This document shows positions 1-5,792 of a stretch of DNA of 8,799 nt, in pieces. Position 1 is the first letter of the stretch. Every line of letters starts with the position of its first letter. The DNA comes from CAYTRP01 sp964625145 (GTDB lineage Bacteria > Sumerlaeota > Sumerlaeia > SLMS01 > JAHLLQ01). The notes below the pieces were generated by a model. The model was given only the letters and a program-made list of their open reading frames with translations, had not been told where the DNA came from and did no database searches. The DNA lies in assembly GCA_964625145.1 (NCBI GenBank), contig CAZVAQ010000147.1:1-8799 (forward strand), read 5' to 3'. The position numbers were made by a program, and so were the translations under genes.

Positions 1-245
1 ATTGGTGAAGGCGATGGGCTATGGGTACGATTGCCAGGCGGGAGCCTGGCGGTCCATGGGTGGTGGGCGATCATCTGATGGGGTTTCCCCTTTCATGTGA
101 AGCGCCCGCATGGCGCTATGGAGCGCCAAGCTCCTGCTTGGCGAGTCGGGGAGTCAGGCGCATGCCTTCACGAAGAGCCGTCCAGCGTGGATTGGTGAAG
201 GCGATGGGCTATGGGTACGATTGCCAGGCGGGAGCCTGGCGGTCC
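1..245. repeat. REP-like intergenic repeat cluster with a 55-bp direct repeat
   Basis: Bases 1-55 recur exactly at 191-245. The first copy begins at the window edge, so it may extend further left. Each copy contains a perfect hairpin, GCCAGGC / GGGA loop / GCCTGGC (33-50 in copy 1). Between the copies are further palindromes: TGGCGC/GCGCCA (111-128) and CGCCAAGC / TCCT / GCTTGGCG (124-143). Bases 157-175 are also roughly complementary to the start of copy 2. No reading frame here has a ribosome binding site or coding-type codon use. The dense short palindromes resemble BIME/REP clusters. I see no gene in 1-281; the cluster lies just downstream of hicB and could act as a transcript 3' end. Confidence 0.75.
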
Positions 246-281
246 CATAGGGGGGGCTGGAGTTGGCTGCCTATTGTCTTG

Positions 282-557
282 TCAAATCATCGCATGCGGC
301 AGGGGGACTTCAACCCATGTCACCACATCGCGTTGCGACAGACCGGTGATGGGCTCGCGGAATGATGGGGGCGGTTCAATCCCATCCTCGGCCAGCCCAT
401 CCAGATGAAAGGCAATCGCGTCGCGCAGTTCTTCAGTCAGGGCGGACTGGGTCTGCGCCGTCGCCACGCATCCGGGGATATCGGGCACCCATCCTGACCA
501 GTTGGAAGCCAGGGGCTCCAGCACAACAGGGTAACGGAGGGTTGGTTCGTTCGTCAC
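282..557 (-). CDS. hicB: HicB-family antitoxin (type II TA)
   Basis: This 91-residue protein is the antitoxin partner of the HicA toxin encoded just upstream; HicB binds HicA and blocks its mRNA-cleaving activity. The N-terminal half has the HicB partial RNase H-like pattern: a strand (RYPVVLEP, residues 8-15), then GWVPDIPGC (22-30), then a helix rich in E/L/A (38-57) ending at DGIEPPPS. The tail after residue 65 is short (FREPITGLSQRDVVTWVEV), with no recognisable ribbon-helix-helix or helix-turn-helix. It may therefore be the short HicB type that neutralises toxin without its own DNA-binding domain. The ATG overlaps the hicA stop (ATGA), indicating translational coupling. I am confident of the family; whether it autoregulates is unclear. 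Confidence 0.88.
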   Translation of the reverse strand: MTNEPTLRYPVVLEPLASNWSGWVPDIPGCVATAQTQSALTEELRDAIAFHLDGLAEDGIEPPPSFREPITGLSQRDVVTWVEVPLPHAMI

Positions 558-739
558 TTTAGACCAGCCTGTCTCAGGATGCTTGCGAGCGTTCCCGGAG
601 CCAAATCATCACTCGGTTTTCCCGCCACAGTCACCCTGCCCGGGATCTCGGGATGTTTGAACTGGCGATGGCTGCCTCGCGTCGAGTGCAGGTACCATCC
701 TGCCCGTTCAAGGAGGGTGATTACTTCGCGGACCTTCAT
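554..739 (-). CDS. hicA: HicA-family mRNA interferase toxin
   Basis: HicA toxins are small dsRBD-like ribonucleases that cleave mRNA and arrest growth until neutralised by HicB. This 61-residue protein has the family's full length and order. It starts with helix MKVREVITLLERAGW (1-15), followed by the hallmark GSHRQFKHP (22-30) with catalytic His24, then PGRVTVAGKPSDDLAPGTL (33-51) and the final helix ILRQAGLK. It is the first gene of a hicA-hicB pair, the usual order, with a four-base overlap. The ribosome site is only a G-run about 10 bases before the ATG, so initiation may be weak. The pair is bordered on both sides by repeats, which is common for mobile TA modules. The catalytic residue is intact, so the toxin should be active. 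Confidence 0.92.
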   Translation of the reverse strand: MKVREVITLLERAGWYLHSTRGSHRQFKHPEIPGRVTVAGKPSDDLAPGTLASILRQAGLK

Positions 740-753
740 CTGTCAAGCCCCCC

Positions 754-770
754 AACTCGGAACTCGGAAC
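754..770. repeat. Heptamer tandem tract (AACTCGG)
   Basis: AACTCGG occurs twice in tandem followed by AAC (2.4 copies) in the gap before hicA. It belongs to the same GGAAnnn-type heptamer class as the tracts at 817-844 and 4816-4836. Confidence 0.7.
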
Positions 771-784
771 CCTCATTCCCGCTA

Positions 785-798
785 GGGCAAGGATGCCC
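785..798. repeat. Short REP-core hairpin
   Basis: GGGCA / AGGA loop / TGCCC forms a five-base-pair hairpin in the hicA to PHP-gene gap. The GGATGCCC half is shared with the larger palindrome at 5725-5783, so it is probably a reduced copy of the same repeat family. Confidence 0.5.
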
Positions 799-816
799 AA
801 GCTCCGTTCTGTTAAC

Positions 817-844
817 GAGGAACTAGGAACGAGGAACGAGGAAC
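817..844. repeat. Heptamer tandem tract (GAGGAAC x4)
   Basis: Four perfectly phased heptamers (GAGGAAC, TAGGAAC, GAGGAAC, GAGGAAC) lie just after the stop of the propeller/PHP gene. Only one base differs among the 28. Heptanucleotide tandem repeats (STRRs) are established in cyanobacteria; a similar class appears in some environmental bacteria. Confidence 0.85.
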
Positions 845-851
845 GCTCCTT

Positions 852-3248
852 TCATCCAAACCACACCGGGCTGCTCCAGGCCATGAGGGGGCCGAGGAAT
901 TCGATGCGGGCGTAGTAGTACGCGCCTTCCTCGGGCACGCGGTCGTCGGTGATGCGCAGGCGATGGGTGAAGCCGTCGCCGCCGGCGATGTGCCAGTCCT
1001 CGCTGTTGCGGACGATGGTGATCTTGCGGATGCGTTCGCGGGCGCTGATCCACAGGTCAATGGCGGCGCGGCCGTTCTCGGGATAGGGCGCCTCGCCGCC
1101 CATGAGGATGTCGTTCACTCGGAAGTCGATGAGGGGCTTGATGCCGGTGGTGGCAAAGGTGCGGCGGGCGAGGATGGCTTCCATGATCGCCTCGGGAGTG
1201 TTCTCCTTGGCGAGGACGCCGGCCAGGCCGCCACGATGGGCGTCGCGTCGCCATCCGGCGCGGTGGTGCCAGATGAGGCCGTGGTAGTCGCTGCCGCCGA
1301 TGAAGCCGAATCGCAGGCCGGCGCGCAGGCCGTCCTGGATGAACATGCCGCGGATCGCGCCGCGGTGCATGATGGGTTCGTTGTTGAAATGTTCGAAGAC
1401 GCCGTGGTTTGAGCAGATCTCGACGACGGGCATGATGCTCGGGTCGCGCAGGTCTTCCCAATCCACGCCGGTCCATCCGGTGTGGTGGGGAATCAGGATG
1501 GCGCCGTGCCGGCGCGCGGCTTCGACGAGCTTCGCGGTCGTGTCGTACTTGTCGGTGGTGTGCAGGAAGAGCGGGATGTCCTTGTTGAGCGAGTACGCGT
1601 TGATGTGTCCGCCGCCGCGCGGGGGGCGCAGGGTGGTCCATTCCTGCGAGTAGAACGTGCTGAAGCGGCCGGGCTCGTTGTAGCGGGCCATGAAGGCCTT
1701 CTGGTATTCGTACTCGGTGGGGAGGATCTCCTTGCCGACGAAGCTGTCGTGGTCGGTCAGGGCGCCGAAGTCGTCTTCGTAGCATTCGCGGCGGATGCGG
1801 AAGTATTCGTCCACATCCCCCAAGCCATCGGACATCCATGTGTGGCCGTGGATGTCGCCGTAGTAAGCGGTGTAGGGGCCGCCTTCGGCTTCGACCGCGG
1901 GCCAGACGACGCGGGGCTGGATGTTGACGAGCTTCGGGGCGCTTTGCTGGATGGGGCTGAAGCCTGACCGTTGCCGTGGCGCGTGATAGGCCAAGCCGGC
2001 CATCTCGATGCGCTGTAGCACGTTGCGGTTCAGGTCGCGGCGGGTCAGCCACAGGTCGCCATTTGGATCAAAGGCCGCCTCCAGCGTCTGCCCGCGCCCG
2101 CCCCATCCTTCGCGCGGCAGGCGGTAGAGCGGGGACCAACCGTCGGCGTCGAGGAACTGGAAGCAGAAGTCATGAGAGGGGCGGCCGGTGACGATGACGC
2201 GCCCGGCGGGATCGAGCAGAAGGCGCGGGAACTCGAAGGATTGGTCCTGCCCTTCCTTGTCGAGGTGGACGCCGTCGGGATTGTCGACCTGGGCGATGCG
2301 GCCGTCGCTGTAGCGGGCGACGTAGATCCAGCGGGGAATGTCCCATTGGTCGTCGCCACGGCGGTTGGATTGCCACGCGATCCAGACGACGTCGTCGGCG
2401 CCGCTGCGATCGACGGCGATGCTGCTGGCGATGTTCATGGCCGGGTTCTGGGTGGCGGCGTAGGGGCCCTCCACTTCATCGGTGCGGACAGCGCAGAAGT
2501 AGATGTTGGAATTGCCGGGGCCGTCTTCCTGGTCCCAGGAGATCCACACACAACCGTTGCCCGGCGCGATGGACGGCCGACGGCAATCGCCCTTCTCGCT
2601 GTGGATCAATCGGCGCGCGACGGAGCGCTCGCGCAGGCCCAGCGTCCACGCTTGAATCTCGAAGCGTTTGTCCTGCAGGCTTTCCCACACGACCCACAAG
2701 CGCCCATCGGACACGGCCATGACCGGGTGGAAATTGACGCCCTTGTCCTGGATGACGACGATGGGGAGTGGCGCGCCGCGCTTGATCACGCGCAGCAACA
2801 CGCGCCATTGGTCGTCGGGCGTGTGCTCCACCCAACTGATGGCAATGGCGTCCTCGTACTGGTGCACGCTTGGGTGCAGGACGGATGTGGCATCCTTGTC
2901 GGTGAGGAGATACTCGGGGCTGAAGCGGCCGTCCTTCCACGTGATCGCGCGCAGTTCCTCGCGGCCGTCGGCCAGCTTCTGCACCCACACGATCCACACG
3001 ACACCTTCCGGCGTGATGGTGATGCAGGGCTGGACGGCTTCGATGCCGCGGCCGATGGGCTTGGCATCCTCCAGGAACTCGCCATCGCGGAAACCGTGCA
3101 GGGGGACGGATGTCTTCTCGTCCTCCCAGAGCACCTGTCCCCACGCGGTGCTGCCGCCAAAGACCCACGCCGTGGCGGACGCGACTGCGGTGGCGCGCAG
3201 GAAATCCCTTCGGTTCATGCCGTCGTTGCTCATGCGGGGTGCCTTCAC
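852..3248 (-). CDS. Tat-exported beta-propeller / PHP-domain metallohydrolase
   Basis: This is a predicted exported metal-dependent phosphoesterase-like protein (798 residues from the GTG) whose substrate is unknown. Residues 11-38 form a twin-arginine signal (NRRDFLRATAVASA). Residues about 70-410 hold seven spaced strands of the pattern VWIxW: VWIVWV (84), IAISWV (135), LWVVWE (184), VWISWD (234), VWIAWQ (288), VIVTGR (351) and LWLTRR (399). They suggest a seven-bladed propeller. Residues about 463-660 carry PHP/DUF3604-like metal ligands: GDIHGHT (464-470), LTDHDS (497-502), QEW (535-537), GHIN (547-550), IPHHTG (586-591), EICSNHG (610-616) and GGSDYHG (651-657). A beta-rich C-terminus follows. 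The GTG overlaps the upstream stop (GTGA). An ATG at 3231-3233, five codons in, is an equally reasonable start and keeps the Tat signal. The domains are clear; the substrate is not. Confidence 0.9.
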   Translation of the reverse strand: MKAPRMSNDGMNRRDFLRATAVASATAWVFGGSTAWGQVLWEDEKTSVPLHGFRDGEFLEDAKPIGRGIEAVQPCITITPEGVVWIVWVQKLADGREELRAITWKDGRFSPEYLLTDKDATSVLHPSVHQYEDAIAISWVEHTPDDQWRVLLRVIKRGAPLPIVVIQDKGVNFHPVMAVSDGRLWVVWESLQDKRFEIQAWTLGLRERSVARRLIHSEKGDCRRPSIAPGNGCVWISWDQEDGPGNSNIYFCAVRTDEVEGPYAATQNPAMNIASSIAVDRSGADDVVWIAWQSNRRGDDQWDIPRWIYVARYSDGRIAQVDNPDGVHLDKEGQDQSFEFPRLLLDPAGRVIVTGRPSHDFCFQFLDADGWSPLYRLPREGWGGRGQTLEAAFDPNGDLWLTRRDLNRNVLQRIEMAGLAYHAPRQRSGFSPIQQSAPKLVNIQPRVVWPAVEAEGGPYTAYYGDIHGHTWMSDGLGDVDEYFRIRRECYEDDFGALTDHDSFVGKEILPTEYEYQKAFMARYNEPGRFSTFYSQEWTTLRPPRGGGHINAYSLNKDIPLFLHTTDKYDTTAKLVEAARRHGAILIPHHTGWTGVDWEDLRDPSIMPVVEICSNHGVFEHFNNEPIMHRGAIRGMFIQDGLRAGLRFGFIGGSDYHGLIWHHRAGWRRDAHRGGLAGVLAKENTPEAIMEAILARRTFATTGIKPLIDFRVNDILMGGEAPYPENGRAAIDLWISARERIRKITIVRNSEDWHIAGGDGFTHRLRITDDRVPEEGAYYYARIEFLGPLMAWSSPVWFG

Positions 3249-4351
3249 TCCGGTGCCTTGGCGGTTTCAAGTTTCACGGGTGTTGCATGGACGCCGGGGA
3301 CAGCCAGGCGTGGTGTGGTGCCGCCGTCGATCTTGCGCAGGTTGTCCAAGGCGTTCGGGAGCGGGCGCAGGAACTTGAAGCCGTGGAAGACGGTCTTGTT
3401 CGCGGCCAGGTTCTCCTCGCGATTGCGGATGGAGCGCTCGATGTAGGTGGCCAGCGGTTCCTCGCGGCTGGCGGGCGGTGTGGAATGCAGGAACATCGTC
3501 TGACCGTTTTCGTCGCGGGTGATCATGCCGACATGGCCGACCCAGTAGCCGCCGCCGTTGCCGCGCACGATGTTCACGACATCGCCCGGCTGCAGCAGGT
3601 GCTCGATCTGCGGGATGGCGTCGTAGGGGATGTACACGTCCTCGTGCGTGCGCACGGGATAGTCCGTCTCCATCTTGTAGCGGCCGCGCAGGAAGCTGGA
3701 CAGATTGATGCGCATGGTCCACGGGATGACGCTGTCGCCGCCGATCTTGCGCGTGATGTCCTCCACGAGCCATTGGTTGCTGATGTTCCAGTCGGCTTCG
3801 GTGTAGTGATTGCGCGTGGCGACGCCGATCTGGCCGTCCTTGTAGCGAATGCGCTGCAGCAGGGGGAAGAACGTCGCCCAATCGCTGCTGAGGGACATGG
3901 CGAGCATGTGCTCGGCGAAGACGACGCAGTCGCCCTTGCCCAAGCAGTACAGCGGGGCCGGGTCATAGAACTCGAAGGGCGCTTCGCCCAGCAGGTAGAT
4001 CTCGTAGGGCTGGCCGAGGTTCTTGCGGGCCAGATGGACCTGACGGTCAATCGGGTTCGGCATCGTCGCGTGCAGATAGCGAAGGTAGCGATCCACCTCG
4101 TCCTCGCTGAACTCATAGAGCGGCTTGGCCTGCAGGGCGGCGATGTCCGCCGGATCGAGGCTGAGGGATTCGCAGACGGCCGCATCCACCGGGCGGTCGG
4201 CGCCGTGGACGGACCGCGGCGCGGCAGCCGTGGACTCGGCAGCAGCAGCCGTGGGCTCGACATAGGAGACGGTTGTTCGGGTGGTGGTACAGGCGGCCGG
4301 GAAGATGGCAAGACCGGCCAGCAGCAGGGTCAGCGACAGGCGGCGAAGCAT
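3245..4351 (-). CDS. DUF1460 (NlpC/P60-like) putative lipoprotein amidase
   Basis: DUF1460 proteins adopt an NlpC/P60-like cysteine peptidase fold and are annotated as N-acetylmuramoyl-L-alanine amidase-like, so this is probably a cell-envelope hydrolase. I chose the ATG at 4351 because AGGAGAG sits six bases before it; an ATG at 4375 would add eight residues that spoil the signal peptide. In the resulting 368-residue protein, residues 1-21 are a signal peptide ending FPAAC. Cys21 is a plausible lipidation site, although Pro at -3 is atypical. A low-complexity Ala/Thr linker follows. The family core has GQPYEIYLLG (113-122), GKGDCVVFAEHMLAM with probable catalytic Cys142, RIRYKDG, RNHYTEADW (181-189), PGDVVNIV (255-262), GHVGMI with probable catalytic His273, and FLHSTP. 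The gene is about 60 bases after the DUF423 gene and its stop overlaps the next gene's GTG, so an operon is likely. Confidence 0.87.
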   Translation of the reverse strand: MLRRLSLTLLLAGLAIFPAACTTTRTTVSYVEPTAAAAESTAAAPRSVHGADRPVDAAVCESLSLDPADIAALQAKPLYEFSEDEVDRYLRYLHATMPNPIDRQVHLARKNLGQPYEIYLLGEAPFEFYDPAPLYCLGKGDCVVFAEHMLAMSLSSDWATFFPLLQRIRYKDGQIGVATRNHYTEADWNISNQWLVEDITRKIGGDSVIPWTMRINLSSFLRGRYKMETDYPVRTHEDVYIPYDAIPQIEHLLQPGDVVNIVRGNGGGYWVGHVGMITRDENGQTMFLHSTPPASREEPLATYIERSIRNREENLAANKTVFHGFKFLRPLPNALDNLRKIDGGTTPRLAVPGVHATPVKLETAKAPE

Positions 4352-4411
4352 GGGATCTCTCCTGTGATCGAGCACGGCGGTGAAACGCTGTGATTGGAGA
4401 GAGGATTCGGA

Positions 4412-4783
4412 CTAATGCCGAAGCGCCGCAACCGCTAAACAGACCCAGCCGGCCAGGAGAGCGACGCCGCCGATGGGGGTGATGGCGCCAAGCCATCGCG
4501 GACCGGTCAGGACCAGGAGGTAGAGGCTGCCGGAAAAGACGAGCACGCCGGCAAAGAAGAGCCAGCCGGAGGCGCTGAGCACGGCGGAGGGCTCGCCCTG
4601 AATCCGCCCCAGAATCGCAACGCCCAGCAACGCTAGCGCGTGAAACATCTGGTAGCGCACGGCGGTCTCGAAGATGGCGAGGTCCTTGGCATCGAGGCGC
4701 CCCTCCAGACCGTGGGCGCCAAAGGCACCCGCCGCGACGGCGAGGAAGCCCAGAACTGCGGAAAGAAAAAGGAACTGATTCAT
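4412..4783 (-). CDS. DUF423 family small integral membrane protein
   Basis: This 123-residue, four-helix membrane protein belongs to the DUF423 (YgdD-like) family, whose function is unknown. Family marks are GAFGAHGL (19-26) after the first helix, the amphipathic AVRYQMFHALAL (41-52), FSGSLYLLVL (83-92), ITPIGG (101-106) and a last hydrophobic helix to LRH. The length is typical of the family. The start region lies in an exact 20-bp tandem duplication that leaves an identical ATG 20 bases upstream, out of frame (see the repeat and mini-ORF at 4769-4808). No Shine-Dalgarno precedes the chosen ATG, so translation may depend on the upstream copy. DUF1854 ends 125 bases upstream and the DUF1460 gene follows about 60 bases downstream. 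Confidence 0.9.
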   Translation of the reverse strand: MNQFLFLSAVLGFLAVAAGAFGAHGLEGRLDAKDLAIFETAVRYQMFHALALLGVAILGRIQGEPSAVLSASGWLFFAGVLVFSGSLYLLVLTGPRWLGAITPIGGVALLAGWVCLAVAALRH

Positions 4784-4808
4784 TGTCGAAGGAACTGATT
4801 CATTGTCG
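4769..4808. repeat. 20-bp exact tandem duplication over the DUF423 start
   Basis: AAGGAACTGATTCATTGTCG is present twice head to tail (4769-4788 and 4789-4808). Read on the minus strand, each copy contains ACAATGAATCAGTTCC, so the ATG and first codons of the DUF423 gene are duplicated. Twenty is not a multiple of three, so the copies are in different frames. Confidence 0.95.
4780..4803 (-). CDS. Seven-codon upstream mini-ORF (MNQFLRQ) before DUF423
   Basis: The duplicated ATG at 4801-4803 opens a reading frame MNQFLRQ that stops at TGA in 4780-4782. The stop overlaps the ATG of the DUF423 gene (ATGA). If translated, it would deliver terminating ribosomes onto the true start, a typical re-initiation arrangement. 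There is no clear Shine-Dalgarno before either ATG. The geometry is directly visible; use in the cell is inferred. Confidence 0.3.
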   Translation of the reverse strand: MNQFLRQ

Positions 4809-4815
4809 GGGGTCG

Positions 4816-4836
4816 GGATTCAGGAATCAGGATTCA
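4816..4836. repeat. Heptamer tandem tract (GGATTCA x3)
   Basis: GGATTCA, GGAATCA and GGATTCA are phased in tandem, 21 bases, in the DUF1854 to DUF423 gap. The unit matches the GGA(A/T)nnn form of the tracts near hicA. Confidence 0.75.
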
Positions 4837-4908
4837 GGGCGGCAGCGACGTCGGGTTGTTCTCCAGTCCGTCGCTGTCGTCCTTGATGTCCCACTTGGCC
4901 TTGCAAGA

Positions 4909-5418
4909 TCAATCCACAAACGCCCAGAGCAGGTGTTGGCTCTTTGGGTCCAGCTTGGTGGGGTCGGGGACGAAGTAGAGGTCGCCCGCCACGTCGCGGA
5001 TCAGGACGCCGCCGCCCGGGAGTTCGCGCGGCCACGCGTCGCGCGCGGTTTGGAACTTGCGCGGGCCTTGCTCAGTCTCAACTGACCACAAGCGCAGTTC
5101 GTATTCCTCCGACACGGAGTGGATCGCCGTGACAACGAGGACAAAGCCGACGCGGGCGAGGGCCTCCTCCAGGTTGGCGCGCGACTCCGCGTCCAACTCG
5201 GCGGGATCGCTGAGCAGCAGCACTTCCTTGTCGTCGTCATCGCGCAGCGAGAAGAAGCTGGCGGGATGACTCCACGGAAAGCAGCGCACGGCGCGCACCG
5301 CCGTGCGTGATCCTTCCGGTGCAATGAGTTCGAGTTGGCCGTCGACACGCACCTCCAGCCGGTGGCTGGCGGGCGCGGCGACGTGGCCGTTGGTTTCCAA
5401 CAGTGTTCCCTGGGTCAT
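4909..5418 (-). CDS. DUF1854 family protein (cyanophycin-locus type)
   Basis: This 169-residue soluble protein belongs to the DUF1854 family, which has no known activity. Some members are annotated as cyanophycin metabolism-associated because they sit beside an ABC exporter in cyanophycin loci. Recognisable family segments are AVRCFPWSHPASFFSLRDDDDKEVLLL (43-69, the central motif around FPWS and SLRD), LWSVETEQGPRKF (110-122) and LIRDVAGDLYFVPDP (139-153) followed by KLDPKS. The start has GGGAGG eight bases before the ATG. The ORF upstream (5422-5616) ends three bases before this ATG, suggesting coupling. The ABC exporter gene is about 375 bases upstream on the same strand. After the TGA stop the frame stays open, with coding-like codons, for 24 more codons to 4834. 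Confidence 0.88.
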   Translation of the reverse strand: MTQGTLLETNGHVAAPASHRLEVRVDGQLELIAPEGSRTAVRAVRCFPWSHPASFFSLRDDDDKEVLLLSDPAELDAESRANLEEALARVGFVLVVTAIHSVSEEYELRLWSVETEQGPRKFQTARDAWPRELPGGGVLIRDVAGDLYFVPDPTKLDPKSQHLLWAFVD

Positions 5419-5421
5419 GGA

Positions 5422-5616
5422 TCAGGCCTCCCTGCGTGTCTTGAACGCGTCGAGCACCTCGCGCCAGAAAGTGGCGCGGCGATGTTCGCGCACGGCGATG
5501 CGGGCCCAGCGGGTATTCGCGGGCTGCTCGGTGCATTGGCCGCGTTCGGTGGCGGGGCGGTTCTTGTATTCCCGACCGGGAGCCGGGCGTTCGCCGTACT
5601 TCCAATCCTGGTCCAC
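5422..5616 (-). CDS. Small basic hypothetical protein between ABC exporter and DUF1854
   Basis: I do not recognise this 64-residue ORF. I favour the GTG at 5614-5616, preceded by AAGGTAAGG six to fourteen bases upstream. From there on, most third positions are G or C as in the neighbouring genes, while the sequence further upstream in the frame is not biased. An ATG at 5703 would give 93 residues. The product is Arg-rich (about 12 Arg), opens DQDWKYGERPAPG, has one Cys, and ends in a probable helix (ARIAVREHRRATFWREVLDAF). Its stop lies three bases before the DUF1854 ATG, so the two are probably co-translated. It has no signal peptide or membrane segment. It could be a real accessory gene of the exporter/DUF1854 set or a remnant of something larger. 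Confidence 0.5.
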   Translation of the reverse strand: MDQDWKYGERPAPGREYKNRPATERGQCTEQPANTRWARIAVREHRRATFWREVLDAFKTRREA

Positions 5617-5724
5617 TTCACACCTTACCTTTCGAGTGCGCCGTTGGGCGTTCCTGATGATAGCTAGACTACCTGACAGTTCATACCGGTTGGTGGTTCG
5701 CATTATTCTTTCAATTCCTTTTGA

Positions 5725-5783
5725 GTAGCACGGGCATCCTGTCCGTGACCGGAGGGCCCTCATGGGCAGGATGCCCATGGTAC
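5725..5783. repeat. REP-like palindrome after the ABC exporter gene
   Basis: Two 23-base arms (5725-5747 and 5761-5783) are complementary at 19 of 23 positions around a 13-base loop that itself contains AGGGCCCT. The arms carry the core GGGCAGGATGCCC. The element starts about ten bases after the exporter stop codon. It may form a stabilising or terminating 3' hairpin, though there is no U-tract. Its core is echoed at 785-798. Confidence 0.8.
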
Positions 5784-5792
5784 ATTGGTATT

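Noticed and set aside
1..245. CRISPR array interpretation of the repeats at the left end
   Set aside because: There are only two copies of the 55-base unit, separated by a 135-base palindrome-rich stretch, with no regular spacers and no cas genes.
740..745. TTGACA immediately before the hicA ATG
   Set aside because: It touches the start codon, so a transcript from it would begin inside hicA. Chance occurrence is more likely.
2172..3446. Long plus-strand ORF of 424 codons
   Set aside because: It is antisense to the Tat/PHP gene and the DUF1460 gene. It has low-complexity Ala/Val/Asp/Gly composition typical of a GC-rich shadow frame, and no recognisable motif.
3110..4393. Plus-strand ORF of 427 codons
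   Set aside because: It is the complement of the DUF1460 lipoprotein gene, with no family motif or ribosome site.
5620..5703. N-terminal extension of the small ORF to the ATG at 5703
   Set aside because: Third-position GC is only about half across this stretch, unlike downstream, and the GTG at 5616 has the better ribosome site. The longer form cannot be fully excluded.
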